From assembly GCA_020881915.1 (NCBI GenBank), contig JAJFPB010000008.1:1798001-1862000 (forward strand): a stretch of 64,000 nucleotides of DNA, in the 5' to 3' direction. Position 1 is the first letter of the stretch. Every line of letters begins with the position of its first letter. The notes under the pieces are model-generated. The model saw only the letters and a program-made list of their open reading frames with translations, was not told the DNA's origin and made no database searches. This document shows, piece by piece, positions 44,873 to 56,447 of this stretch. Both the position numbers and the translations under genes were made by a program. This stretch comes from Paramyrothecium sp. XJ0827. Its lineage: Eukaryota > Ascomycota > Sordariomycetes > Hypocreales > Stachybotryaceae.

Positions 44873-45802
44873 TCACCAAAACACGGCGATATCGTGTTGC
44901 TCCACTTCGATCCAGATCTCTTCAATACATTTGCTGCTAACGACCTCGAGCCGTTGTGAAGACTTGTTTCTTTTCTGCTCCCCATCAGGTCGCGATGAAT
45001 CTTGTCCAGATTGAAGGGAAGGCGTTGCGCTGCTTGCTAGGTACCGTTCTGGTATTTCGTGATTCTGTTGCCGGATACTGTACCGAATACGTGGCCTTCG
45101 ATTAGTCAAGTCTACCAAAATTTGCTTTGTAAAGGGAGGTGAGGGATCATGAATGTGGAAAGGCCACAAGTGCTCTTTGACGAATGGCCTTATGATGTTC
45201 ATCCCCTGTTCATGTGTGGTTCCCTCCCAGATTACCTCCCTCAGTTCCCGACTTGAACAACCCGTGATTTTGAGGAAGTTAAGTCGGAGTCCTCCAATGC
45301 GATTGACGTAATCCAAAGTACGAGCCCAGTCTTTCACTGCATGGTGGTAAAGCATTTCGCTCAAGTCGAAATTTTGTAGGTCCAAGGAGCGGAGGTATCG
45401 CAAGCACTCAGCCGGAATGACGTCCTCGAGAAATTCACATGCAGGTAGCCGCTTGGGTAGCGTCCGGGGCTCGCCGTAATCACCGGGAGCTGCTAATCCC
45501 AGGGCATACATGATGCGTGTGTAGTCTGCTCTGATTTCGAAGTGGTTTTGCGACCAGTAAATCTCCCTGGCCATCGTGTAGACAGACTTACTGACCCGGA
45601 GCAAAGATGACGGAAGTCGCCAAGCGTTGCTCCCAGGGCGCAGGTAGAACTTCCGCGTAGCTTCCCATAAGATGTGCCGCTCGGGAGAAACCAAATCAGT
45701 GTGCTCAAGAACGGCGTATTGCATCTCGTAAGGCAGGTCCACAAAGGGGAACGAAGTGCACCCGATCGCCTCCACGTTTGCAGACACCAACCGCTCCATC
45801 AT
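44873..45802 (-). CDS. F-box-like hypothetical protein
   Basis: Intronless, 309 aa, start MMERLVSANVEA. The segment FPFVDLPYEMQYAVLEHTDLVSPERH matches the beginning of fungal F-box-like domains (LPxEIxxxILxxxD), which recruit substrates to SCF ubiquitin ligases. The rest resembles the large lineage-specific family of fungal F-box proteins of unknown target. C-terminal region Ser/Lys/Gln-rich. It lies 1.4 kb from the NRPS 3' end and is probably outside the cluster. Confidence 0.65.
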   Translation of the reverse strand: MMERLVSANVEAIGCTSFPFVDLPYEMQYAVLEHTDLVSPERHILWEATRKFYLRPGSNAWRLPSSLLRVSKSVYTMAREIYWSQNHFEIRADYTRIMYALGLAAPGDYGEPRTLPKRLPACEFLEDVIPAECLRYLRSLDLQNFDLSEMLYHHAVKDWARTLDYVNRIGGLRLNFLKITGCSSRELREVIWEGTTHEQGMNIIRPFVKEHLWPFHIHDPSPPFTKQILVDLTNRRPRIRYSIRQQNHEIPERYLASSATPSLQSGQDSSRPDGEQKRNKSSQRLEVVSSKCIEEIWIEVEQHDIAVFW

Positions 45803-47239
45803 GTTGAATGGTGACTTGTTATGTCTGATGCGTTGAGCAACAGCCCAAATGGGCTCAGGACTGTAGACGTCTTGGGATTGTACGGATGTACGAATGTGCG
45901 GTGTGCGTCCGTGTTCCTCTCAAGATTAAGGATCATGACGTGTTGGCATGGGTGGTCTGCGGAGATCAAACCAGGGGACCTGTACGGGAGGGCCGCTGGG
46001 AGACGCAGACTATCGGAGGAACCATTCTCCTACGCCGGCCCTTAGAACTAACTGAAAACATGGGGCGACGTTATCGAGCAGGAGAGGAGACGTGCGTTCT
46101 ACCAAATCACATGCAGGATACGTAATACGGCGTCTGGTGGCTTGTGTTCGAAAAGTATACTTTCGTCACGGCTTGCTTCATCTGGCGCTCGAGTGACCGG
46201 GGTATGAATCCCAACCCAATGCGGCAAGGCTTGCTTGGCTTCGTTGTTTAGCTGCCAAGATTCTAAGCCCAATCAAGGTAGGTTTCTATGGTTTGAACAT
46301 TACCGCCAAAACAGACGAATCAATCTTCTGTCAAGTAGGCAACAAAGTCTGTCCCGAGATTCCTACCTTTCGGCTTGGTAATTGATCTCTGAAGTCTTGC
46401 AGGCATTGACGGTACAATGAGAGTATCTAACAAGGTTGGTTGACGTGGTCTTGCGAATTCCCTTCCCAGCCATTCAATCCTCTTGCTGGAACGAATAGCA
46501 AAGTTTGAAAAGTCCAAAAATATCCTAGATCTGGTATTTGATGACCTTTAAATCGTAGCAAAATTACGATGGGCATAGATCTTGGTCTCTTCACTAGAAC
46601 AAAGAATACTTCCCCGACCCTTGTACATTGCCACCAGGGCGTTGGCCATATCAACAGCAACGAGGGGAGCGACGGCAACCTATGGATTCCAATACAACAG
46701 GCATATGCTTTCTATAGAGCTGCGCTCACGCATGTGCTGGTTTAGTTGTGACATATTCGGGGCTGAGTGTAGTCACCGCGCGATTTCTCTAGCACTTGAG
46801 CGTGCCCATGTGAAAGGGCAAAACGGAACATAGGAGGTAACCAAGAAGGATGGGAGGAGACGACCAGAAAACCCCCAAATTACAAGATTGAATGACATGG
46901 TATAGTATTGGAGGCTGGACAAGTACATTCTTTGACTAGGATATTCGAATGGCAAGACCAGATGCAGTTTGAATTTGGGCTTTTGCCCTGTGGAATTTGG
47001 AGATGGAATTCTGTAAGCTTGAAGGTCTTCCAGTCCTTAGATTTGGATTCAGGCGTTTCCCAAGTAGATGATGGCGAGAACCAATGGACTTTACATGAAT
47101 ACATTCGGGGTGTGCTTGTGCGCTCAGGAACTCAGGTTTTCAACCAAAACAATCATTATATAAATCCATTCTACTTTTTATCAAATTGCCTTACGAAGAC
47201 TGGAAAACTCCATTAGTAAACTCCCCTCAACAATCATTG
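45803..47239. other. 1.4-kb gene-free interval at the left border of the ETP cluster
   Basis: I looked here specifically for a carrier (T) domain belonging to the NRPS on the minus strand (LGG-S motif) and found none in any frame. Short open frames at 46427-46678 and 46908-47216 show no conserved feature. Confidence 0.6.
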
Positions 47240-50200
47240 TCAAAGCAAATTGCTTAACGCAGGAATCCATAAATCTGCGATTGCAGAGCCAATTGCCGAT
47301 GCCACTTCTGGGCTGACCAGGTCTTCCATGTATTCCAATTCACACGTTGTAAAGTCGATGCCTTCTGTGAATTCGACGAGTAGTGGGAATTTAGCGCCTG
47401 TTGCTCTGACTGCCGTATCTTCAACCTTGACGTCTGGCAGATCGAGATCCTTGGAGATCGAGTCCTCAAGCCTGTTGGACACAATCATGACCTCAAACAA
47501 GTCATGGTCGCCAGCAATATTGCTTATCTCCCTCGATGGGATGGAATGGGCCAGTGCGTCACGAACGAGACTCCAGACTGACTGGACAACGTTGGAAAGG
47601 TTGTTCAGATCTTCCGTGGATAGTTTGACGCGCAAGGGCAACCTGTCAAGGAAGACTCCAAGCAAATCCTCAGTCCCAGGCTCGTATCGATCTATGTGAG
47701 GGATCGAGACTACCAAGTCGTTTACGCCCCGGACTTTTGCCAATGCTGTTGCCACAAGAGCAACGTAGGACTCCATGGAACCTGATAAGAACGATCCTCC
47801 CTTCAGTTTAAATGACTGAGATTTGCCAGTGTATGTACCTGGGCGTTTTACGGCTTCAAATAATTGACTTGGAGGATTTTCCAGCTGACTTTGCCAATAC
47901 TGCGCACTTTCACTCTGTAAAGAGACCGGAGTCTGTGTGGACCTCCATTTGGCCCACATGGTGTAGTCGGCATGCTCCGAGCTCGTGGATTCAATGTGGC
48001 TCTTGGGGTCAACTAGCTGTAGATAGGCAGCTTGCACCTTTTGGAAGAATTTCTTTACAGAAATTTTGTCAGTAATGACGTGATGTTGAACCAAGACGAT
48101 ATTTACTTCGTCAGATCCTTGCTTCAGTAGAACCCTCGACAGTGGACCATGCTCCAGATCGAATGGTTTGCTGACAAAGTCGACTATCTCCGCATCTGTC
48201 AAGTCTGCTTCAACAATGTCACAAGGATTGCTAGACTGGTGTCGTTCGATTGTTCCATGCACGAACTTGAAGCAGCTGCTGAGGATGGGCTCTCGTTGCG
48301 TAACAGTTGAAATGGCGTTTTTCAAAGCTGAAGCGTCGACATTACCAGTGAGACGTACTTTTGTGGCAACGTTGAATGCTTGCGGAGTCGAGGAAGAATT
48401 TGAAAGCTGGATGAACTCTTCTTCCAAGTAGGAGATAGCTGTGAAAGGCGGCTCAAGAGTTTTCCAAGCCGCCTCGAAAGAGGTGTTCTTGGACTCTTCC
48501 TCAATCTCTTTGATGTGCTCCTCAATTTGTTCACTCAAGGCGGACAGCTTCGTATTGAAGATGAAAAGCTTCAGAGGTAGCCTCAATCCCAGCTTGTTAC
48601 ACACGATTTGTGCCACTCTAATTTGTGACAGGGAGCTGCCACCTAGATCCGTGAAATCCGAGCTGGCGTTGATGGCAACATTCTCCGACAAACCAATGGC
48701 AGCCCGCCAAGCGTCAACGAGCAGCCGCTGAAGAGGTGTTTGTGAGCTGTCTTCACTTGACTTTGTTGAAAGTGAATACGCTTGTAATGCTTTGCGGTCC
48801 AACTTCTGGTTTGGCATGGTTGGCAAAGTCTCAAGTGCTACAATTTGCGACGGGCAAGCGTAGGCCGGCAACTTGGTGCGGAGACCGGCCTGGATCGATG
48901 GGATATCGACAGATGCGGGCTCTACAAAGGCGACAATAACGTCGCCGTTCACCACGGCAGCGGCTCGTCGAACCTCAGGTTCGACTATGCGGATCACGTT
49001 CTCAATCTCAGTGAGTTCCACGCGGAAACCACGAACCTTGACTTGGTTGTCGAAGCGTCCTAGGAAACGAGGCTCAAGCGCTTCTGTCCAGACCGCACTA
49101 TCACCCGTACGGTACATCCTGTAACCAGGCACGAACGGATCGGACACAAATTTCTCTCGTGTTTGTTTTTCCATTCCAGGACCAATGTAGCCTTCGGCGA
49201 TCTGGATACCACTAAGGCAGATCTCTCCAGGCACACCAATTGGAACGGGACAATTATCAGCGTCAAGAAGGTAGACACCGACACGAGGAATGGTTTTACC
49301 CAGGGTAACCTCCACGTGAGGTTCAAGCGGTTGGAAAAGACAGCCAATTGTGCACTCGCAAGGTCCGTATGAGTTGTAGACCGTACGTATATCCGCCCAC
49401 CGGTCCGCAAGAACTTGCGGCACGGCTTCACCAGCGAATAAGATCGTCTTGAGATTCGGGTAGTCGTTTGGCTCACAAACGGACAAGAATGATGGTGTAA
49501 TCATTGTCGCATTGACCCGAGTCAAGTGTGCAAAAGGATCCTCAGGGTCTGCCAAGACAAGTGTAGCGCCATAGCATAGCGTTCCAAAGATTTCAGCTTG
49601 ACTGACATCGAAACCGGGCGAAAACATCTGTGCATGCCGTTGGCCAGGTCGGGCATCCATCCGCGAAGGGCCGTAGTCGAGATATGAAACCGCGGACCGG
49701 TGCTCGATGCGGACGCCTTTAGGAATACCTGTCGAACCTGAAGTAAAGGTGATATATGCAATATCCTCCCCATCAATCAGGGTTTCAAGTGGCTTCACAT
49801 CGTTGCGATCGTAGGTGAAGAGCAAGTCGTCGAGAGAAAGTGTTGTGTGAAAGATGTCCTGGAATCGGCGACGACAATCTTCGTTGGGGAACAGGCAAAG
49901 CTTAGCTTCAGACGTACCAAGCATAATGCCCATACGTGCAGTCGGTAGCTTTGTGTCCATAGGGACATATACGGCTCCCGCTTTGATGACTGCAATTACT
50001 GCAATAAGCCAGTTCATGCTGCGGTCGCTCACTATGGCCACAGAGTCTCCTGGACGCACCTTGGAGGCAATGTGGCGACCAACGTAGTTGGTTAACTCGT
50101 CCAGTTCCTTGTACGAGATTGAGTCCGTGAGAGTTTCTATGGCTATCGCATCGGGCCACTGCTTGGCGCCCATCTCGAACGCATCTTTCAGGTTCGAGGG

Positions 50201-53200
50201 GCCGATGTAGGGCTCCATCAAGGTGGATGAAGCGCTCGTCAAGGAGAGAAACTCGCTCGAGTCCAACATCCGCGTGCGTAAGTCGGTGATTGTTTCACAC
50301 TTCGGATCGACGAACGCGAAGAAGAGGTTTTTGAAATGCACCATCATTCGCTGTATAACAGGCTGCGTGTATACGTTCCGGTCATACATGGCTCGAAGAC
50401 CAAGCCCATCGCCCTCCCGTCGAATCACAATGGTCAAGTCAAACTCGGGCTTATCGGCACGATTGAAGTGCCATTTACTCTCGCCGAAGCCTGGAAGGTC
50501 GTACTCCAGGAAGAGGACTGTCTGTAGGACCCTGGAATGACTTCCGGGTAAGAATTCTTGCATGGCCTCATTAGCTGACCACTGGTGCGTGCTAATGAGA
50601 TGGATCTTTGATTGGACATGCGCAAGGAACTCGGCCCTGGTGGATAGTTGGCTCTGGTTGACGGGGAACGGGCAGGTATTCAAGATAGGCCCAACAATAT
50701 CTCCGATGTCTTGCAAGGGGAAGTTTCGACCCGAAAAGACTGTACCAAAAACGACTTGTTTTTGAGAAGTATAAGAGCGCAGCAACACTGACCATGCCGC
50801 GTGCAGCACTGCTGCTGGCGTGACTTTATTGACAGCGCAAACTTGGTTGATACCAGCCATAGAAATGTCAAGCGCAACGTTCACTTGGCCGAACTTCTTC
50901 TCCGGTAGTTGTTCGATGGGCTTGGGGAGGATCAGAGGAGCAGCATCCGCTACTTCAGAAAGCGCCTCTTGCCAGAAATTTTTGCCTTCGTTAAGTGTCT
51001 CACTTGAGTATGAGGGCAACAGTTGAGAAAATTTCCAGAATTGCAAAGTGTGTTCCGGCAGTGTCTCACCCCGCAAAACGGCTTGGACGTCCTGAACAAT
51101 CTTTCCAATCGACCAACCGTCAACGAGACTATGGTGCATAAGCCACAGCAACACAGCCTCGCTGCCTGCTTCATCAATGAGTATTCTCTGTGAGTTGAGG
51201 GGACGGAAGACATCACTGTCTTCCTCATGATGGACTGATTTCCAAAGCCGTTCAGATTCGCGCTCTACAGCACTAGCCATGGCAATGTCAGAGACATTGA
51301 TCTCTTCCCAATCATGTTTAAATTGAGAATCCAAGCGTTGAGTGCCTTCTAGTAGATCGAAGTAGGTCCGGAAGATCGAGTGTCGTTCCAAAACTGCTTT
51401 CCAAGCAGCTCGGCTTTCACGAGCCAGCTCCGGAGGAAAAGAAACCGAAACGAGCATGTAGCTTGTCTCAGACTTCTTGATAGAAGACCTGATCATTCCC
51501 ATTTGTGTCTGGGTAATTGGAGCAGTCGTATCCGCGTTGGCAATTTGCTCAGTTACACCAGCTGCCGATTCGCCCTCTTCGCCCATCACCTCAAGCTGAT
51601 GTGCAAGATTTGACAAAAGAGCTTTCCCGAGCAAGTCCTGGAAACGCAAGGTCTTACCTCGGCGGTGCAGATTGGAGAGTAATTTGACTGCCAGCAGCGA
51701 GTTACCACCGAGGTCCCAGAAGCTGCGATCCATAGGAATTGCACGAGGAGAATAGCCCAAGGTCTCTGCGACGGCTTCCTGCATCAAGGCAGTGAGAGGA
51801 TCTGCCGCCTTGTCGTTTGTTGATGGTTGAAAGCTCTCAAAGAGAGTTGCCTGGATTTTCTTGACGTCAACCTTGCCATTTGACGTAGACGGTAGGTCCT
51901 TGCATGTCAACATCTGGTCCGGAACTACGAAGCTGTCGTGACTTTCGAAAAGGCGTTGTCGCATCTCCGCAGTGTCAATGGTCTTTGGCGTGACCACAGC
52001 CACAAGTCTGCCCTGGTGCATGAATGACGCCGCAGATAAAACGCCTGGATATGAAAGCAAGGCAGGCAGCACGTCCATTTCGATGTTGATGAGGTATCCA
52101 CGGTTCTTGACCATGCTGTCCTCACGACCACAAAAAACGATGCCTTCTGGAATCCTCCGAGCTCGATCTAGGGTTCTGTAAACGCGCTGCCCTCGCCACA
52201 AGATGAATCTTTGCGATGTCAACTGCTCGTTCTTGTAGTAGCCAGCTGCGAGACCTGGCCCAGTGATACAAAGCTCGCCTTCGTCTGCGACCTCCAACTT
52301 GTCATCCAAGACTAAGAGCTCGCTGCCGGTAATTGCACTTCCTAGAACAATTGGAAGCCCTGGCTGGAGCTCAGCCATGCTGGCGCAAATGGTGGCTTCT
52401 GTTGGTCCGTAGCAGTTGAAAATTCTTCGACCGGTGAGGGTCCATTTCTCAATCAGCGCTGGATTCGGTGACTCTCCTCCGAGGAAGATGGCCTGTATAT
52501 TATTGTATGGCTTAGGATCACCCAGAGTCCCTAGGAGAGTTGGCGTTGCGGGTAATATCGTGCATGCCTTTGCGTCGTCCAAGACAGTTTTCGGTTGGGA
52601 AAGAACGAGTTCTCCTCCCCGACACAGGGTGCTAAAGAAAACTCCCAAGGCAGCTGCAATACTATTAGTACACTAGAATCCCCCGTGTGGAAATTTTGTA
52701 CTGACCATCAAAAGCCAAGGAGAAAAGCATGAGGACCTTGTCATTGCTGCTGACACCGAGGTTGAACGGCATCCCATTCTCGCTGCCCTGTTGTACGTAG
52801 TACTCAATACATCGTCGAGGAATGACAACACCCTTAGGCACACCCGTGGTGCCAGACGTGAAGATGATGTAGACGGGCAACTCGGGATCCGTGACTTTGT
52901 CGATCCTTTCGTGTACCCGCGATGGAGGAACACGGCTCTGCTCCTTTTGCGAAGCGGCAAGAATGTCATGCGTATTGATGCTTGGGAAAGCTTCGGCACT
53001 GAGCTCAGTTATGGTGGAAGTAATCACAAGCTTCGGTTCAACAGCTTTGAGAACCGCGTCAACTCGTCCTTGGCTCCAGGACTCTGCGTCCATGGGCACA
53101 AAACAAACTCCGAGCCGCAGAAGCGCCACAATAGATGCCACGCTTTCGAAGCATCTCGAGAGAAAAATGGGTATCTCATCTCCCGCACGCAATCCCTCAG

Positions 53201-53576
53201 CATCAAAGCGTTCAGCCAAGGTAAACGAGGCTACGTCGAGGTCCCTGTACGTCCAGCATTTTCCGGACTGAGAACAAACGATTGCCTCAGGGGCCTCAAT
53301 TGAGTTCTTCCTGATCCAGTTCGATACAGAAGGTTGCATAGGTTGGATATCTCTATTCACGGTTGACGATGTTGAACTGCCTCCAGCGGCACGGAGTGCC
53401 GCCACTGGAACTGCGCTGGCACCCATGGTGACACTGTTGGCATGACTGAACGAACTTCTGGAGGAACCAATATCGTCTGCAGTAATAAGTCTTGTCGTGT
53501 CTGTATTGTTGCATGGAAGGATTTTGTCGTTCGGCGGGGTAAGTCCGGCGCGTAAAGACACGGCGTGTCGGGCCAT
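47240..53576 (-). CDS. Two-module NRPS, dioxopiperazine synthetase (GliP-like), A-T-C-A-T-C
   Basis: Model complement(join(47240..52653,52706..53576)), 2094 aa. Likely builds the cyclic dipeptide core of an epipolythiodioxopiperazine. Domains (approximate residues): A1 80-560 with IIFTSGTTGVPKG (about 237-249) and YGPTEAT (about 372); T1 with DLGGNSLL (Ser about 609); C1 670-1090 with MHHSLVDGWS; A2 1110-1590 with FTSGSTGIPKG (about 1260), YRTGD and GRFDNQVKVRGFRVE; T2 with DLGGSSL (Ser about 1631); C2 1700-2090 with QHHVITDK. A1 deviates at YRTLD and VKNRG. The protein stops right after C2: the terminal T domain described for GliP is missing. The 53-nt intron has a GTCAGT donor. Start could also be Met51 (53426), because the A domain only begins about residue 80. 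Amino-acid substrates are not assigned. Confidence 0.93.
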
Positions 53577-53579
53577 CGG
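53567..53579. promoter_or_regulatory. Shared 13-bp motif GTCGGGCCATCGG at the NRPS 5' end
   Basis: A direct CGG-N5-CGG repeat, the binding style of Zn2Cys6 regulators. It overlaps the first predicted NRPS codons, so it is promoter only if translation begins at the later Met51. The identical 13-mer lies in the promoter shared by the regulator and GliK-like genes. Confidence 0.45.
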
Positions 53580-53617
53580 CGAATTTGGGCCTTATTCGGA
53601 AGCTCGCCGTTGCATGT

Positions 53618-53642
53618 TCGGATCGCTCTGGAACTGATCCGA
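53618..53642. promoter_or_regulatory. Inverted repeat TCGGAT-N13-ATCCGA upstream of the NRPS
   Basis: Perfect six-base inverted half sites 42 bp upstream of the predicted NRPS start, in the 228-bp gap to the dithiol oxidase gene. CGG...CCG symmetry would suit a Zn2Cys6 dimer. No binding data. Confidence 0.35.
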
Positions 53643-53804
53643 TTCGCGTTATAGTACAGAAATAATACCCGGCAAGAAACCTAGGTACCTTGATGATGGT
53701 CCGATAGACCGGGCTTGGCGGAAATCAAGCTCATTTGCTCCAGTCATATGATATCTATTTTCTTATCCTGTAAGGTCTGCTTATACGTAAATCATCTACC
53801 AGGA

Positions 53805-54826
53805 TTAACCAAACAGGGACTTCTGGCCCAGAGCTTCAGCCACAATCTGCTGGGAGGCGCCCATTCCTGCCAAGGAACCAGAAAAGATGGCATGAGGGAC
53901 GTTCTTCAGCATCCCACAGTTATCGCCCGCCGCGTACACTCCCTTTACCGATGTCTGGTAGAAGGGAGGGCCAGCCTTTATATCTCCACTCGGCACCAAC
54001 TCCAGCTCCAGTTGCTTTGCAAACGCTCCACGGAGTTTAGTACCCGGGGTGTGTGCCAAGAACCTCTCAACGGTGCTATCTCCATCCTCGAACTCAACAA
54101 GCACCCCAGTTCCATCGCTCTGCAGGGAAAGACGCTTAATCTTGCGGGTTTCAGTCTTCATAACCGTGGCTGTTCCGAAACCATCGGCAATCTCCTTGGC
54201 AAGGGTCTCATCGCCTTGCGTGTAGATTGTGACGCTCTTGCTGAGGGTCGTGACTTGGCGGGCAATGTGTAAAGCGACAGGTGCTTTGGCCACGCCGCCG
54301 ATGGCGAGGACACCAGCGGAAGCACCGTCACGTTGCTCGTAACCCTTGCAGAACAAGCAGTGGAATCTGGAAGAATTATGAGTCTTACTTTTCTTTAGGC
54401 GGAATACTTCAGCTTGGTTCAAACGTACATGGCTTTGCCCCAGCAGTCCGCGTATCCTTCAATTGGTAGGGGAACGTCTTCCACGCCATCCGCCAGGATC
54501 AGCTTCTTGCTGGTCCAGGTGGTCCCTGCCTCGTCCGTGAGTGTAAAACCTCCCGATGAAGCATCTTTTTGGACAGTGGAAACAGCCACGTCCTGGAACT
54601 TGATGTGACCGTAGTTGGCCAAGAGGTTCTTCCTCGCGCTCTGCCTAAAGAATGAAGGCTCAACGTGGTCGAAGCCAGGGATCAGGTGCATGAACTCTGC
54701 TCTATCATTGCGGTAGGTTCCGGCATCGAACACGACGGAGGTCTGCTGCTGACGGGCAACTGTAACCGCAGCCGTCAGGCCAGCCGCTCCGCCGCCGATG
54801 ATGAGTACATCTGCCGAATTTGCCAT
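53805..54826 (-). CDS. GliT-like dithiol oxidase (thioredoxin-reductase-like FAD/NAD(P)H)
   Basis: Model complement(join(53805..54366,54429..54826)), 319 aa, close to GliT length. FAD motif VLIIGGGAAGLTAAVTVAR at the N-terminus, redox-active pair in FHCLFCKGYE (Cys about 136 and 139), a second nucleotide-binding segment VLAIGGVAKAPVALHIARQV, and the C-terminal GVYAAGDNCG. In the gliotoxin, holomycin and related pathways this family closes the intramolecular disulfide and gives self-protection. It is transcribed in the same direction as the NRPS, 228 bp upstream of it. Cytosolic, no signal peptide. The intron (54367-54428) separates GKA from the CxxC segment. Confidence 0.9.
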
Positions 54827-55366
54827 GTTCACTAGATAATTATGAGGTCTATTTTGATCGGTTGAATACACGGAGCAGTTACTGGCAGAATTTCAACACT
54901 TAAAAGCGTGAAGCCCTTCGGCGAATATTTCCAAGTGAGCCCACCAACATGTCACGGGCCCGAGATCCGGCGTATAATCCCCGTCGGCCCATCGGAGGCT
55001 TCCGCTGCACGGGATCGATCGATCAGCCTGCATTTGTCGTATGACGTAAAAATAACTATACTTACCCCGGAATTTCAGGCCTTAGCGAAGAACCTTGATA
55101 GCCAGGGATTGTGAGATAGTTGGGCAACCCCCGTCATTTGGGCGGCAAGGCTCTCGACCCAACCATAGCATCTATCTGTGGATCGTAACGAGTTGTGCGT
55201 ATGGTTCATTAAAGTAGTTTGTCGCTCTGGCTACCACGAAGTCTAATCTCATTGTCACCAGTGTGGTCAGAATAGATGTCTGCAATTGAATCACATTTTT
55301 CGTACGCCATGCCGTCCTAATGAATGAACTAGATAGGTCCCCGTAAACCCCAAAAGTTTCCCGTTT
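54827..55366. other. Promoter interval of the GliT-like gene
   Basis: Holds the regulatory-motif copy at 54983-54995, listed separately. No coding frame recognised. Confidence 0.5.
54983..54995. promoter_or_regulatory. Motif GTCGGCCCATCGG upstream of the GliT-like gene
   Basis: Differs by one base in the spacer from the 13-mer at 53567 and 59316 (CGG-CCCAT-CGG against CGG-GCCAT-CGG). It is 157 bp upstream of the GliT-like ATG, a normal distance for an activator site. Confidence 0.5.
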
Positions 55367-56447
55367 TTAAGTCTCAGCCCTCTGGCCCCAGACGTACCAG
55401 ACCTCCAGGGCAACCCTGTGGTTCTTCATTTCCTGCTCGAACAGCTTGGGGATCTCCGCCCACTCCTCCTCGGAGTAGCCGAGCGCCTCACGGCTAAGTG
55501 ATCTGTCAGTACGTGCGTGTCTGGATGAGGAAGGATTATTCTTACTTAGCAACCGACTGGAAGTATGCAAGCACGGTCAACATGTTGCGTCGGCCGCGCT
55601 CTCCAATCTCTGCGTCGGGGTGGGCGGCGCCAGCAATCGTAGCGACGGGCTTGTAGCCGACGTTGACGAGACCCAGCTCTGACAGCCTTCCAGCAAGCTT
55701 GGTGCAGGCCAGGGGGTCACCCTTAGCAGAAACGACAGAGCTGATGATCTCGTGGATCTTCCGGGTGGTCGGGACGGACTCGATGGGCGTAGAGATCGGG
55801 GTCTTGAAGTTCATCTCGACGAGCTGGACCCAGCCGCCGGGTTTGAGAGCGGCAGTCAGGTTGCGAAGAACAGTAGGAACTTCTTCCGAGGCGAACAGAG
55901 GAATGATGAAACGCTGGTGGATGAAGTCGAAGGCGCCATGCCAGTCAGCAGGAAGCTCATCCGCCAGGTTGTGCTTGGCGATGTTCACGGGAGGATCAAG
56001 AGGAGGGAATCCCTCGGGGCTTTCCAAAGAGTTAGAATATTTCAAATTTACAGACAAAGGCCATTGGAATTGTTGGACTCTACTTACTCGCTGTCGAAGC
56101 CCAGAAACTCAGTGTCAGGCGCGAATTCGGGTCGGACGTCGTGAATCCAGTAACCTGAATGCAAATATGGTCAGGAACAAGAGAATAATGCGAAAGTTTG
56201 AATCAACGCTTTTCTTACCGTCAGCAGTTGCGGAGTCGAGCACGCGCAAGCCCTTGCGCTTGGTGTCGATGGGAGCCAGGACGAGTCCGCCAGCACCTCC
56301 CTTGAGCCAGTGGTGCTGATTCTGCATGCGCTCTGCCTCTGCGGTGCTGCGAGGCAGGACATAGCGCTCATCGAGCTCCTCCTTCTGCTCAGTAGAACTG
56401 AGGTTGAGCTGGGCAGGCTCAGCGGTTACAGCGGTAGTGGTAGCCAT
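55367..56447 (-). CDS. SAM-dependent methyltransferase of the ETP cluster
   Basis: Model complement(join(55367..55493,55546..56019,56088..56154,56219..56447)), 298 aa, four exons with consistent phases. The SAM-binding site lies around VLDSATADGYWIHDVRP (motif I, in an unusual form), LADELPADWHGAFDFIHQRF and ALKPGGWVQLVEMNF (motif III), the layout of the LaeA/TdiE-type class I methyltransferases. In ETP pathways such enzymes N-methylate the diketopiperazine or S-methylate its thiols, the latter reducing toxicity; I cannot choose between them from the sequence. Located between the GliT-like gene and the regulator, same strand. CGG-AAGCG-CGG lies 141 bp upstream of its ATG. Confidence 0.82.

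Noticed and set aside
45803..47239. Downstream T domain for the NRPS
   Set aside because: Searched the minus-strand frames for an LGG-S motif after the stop; none present.
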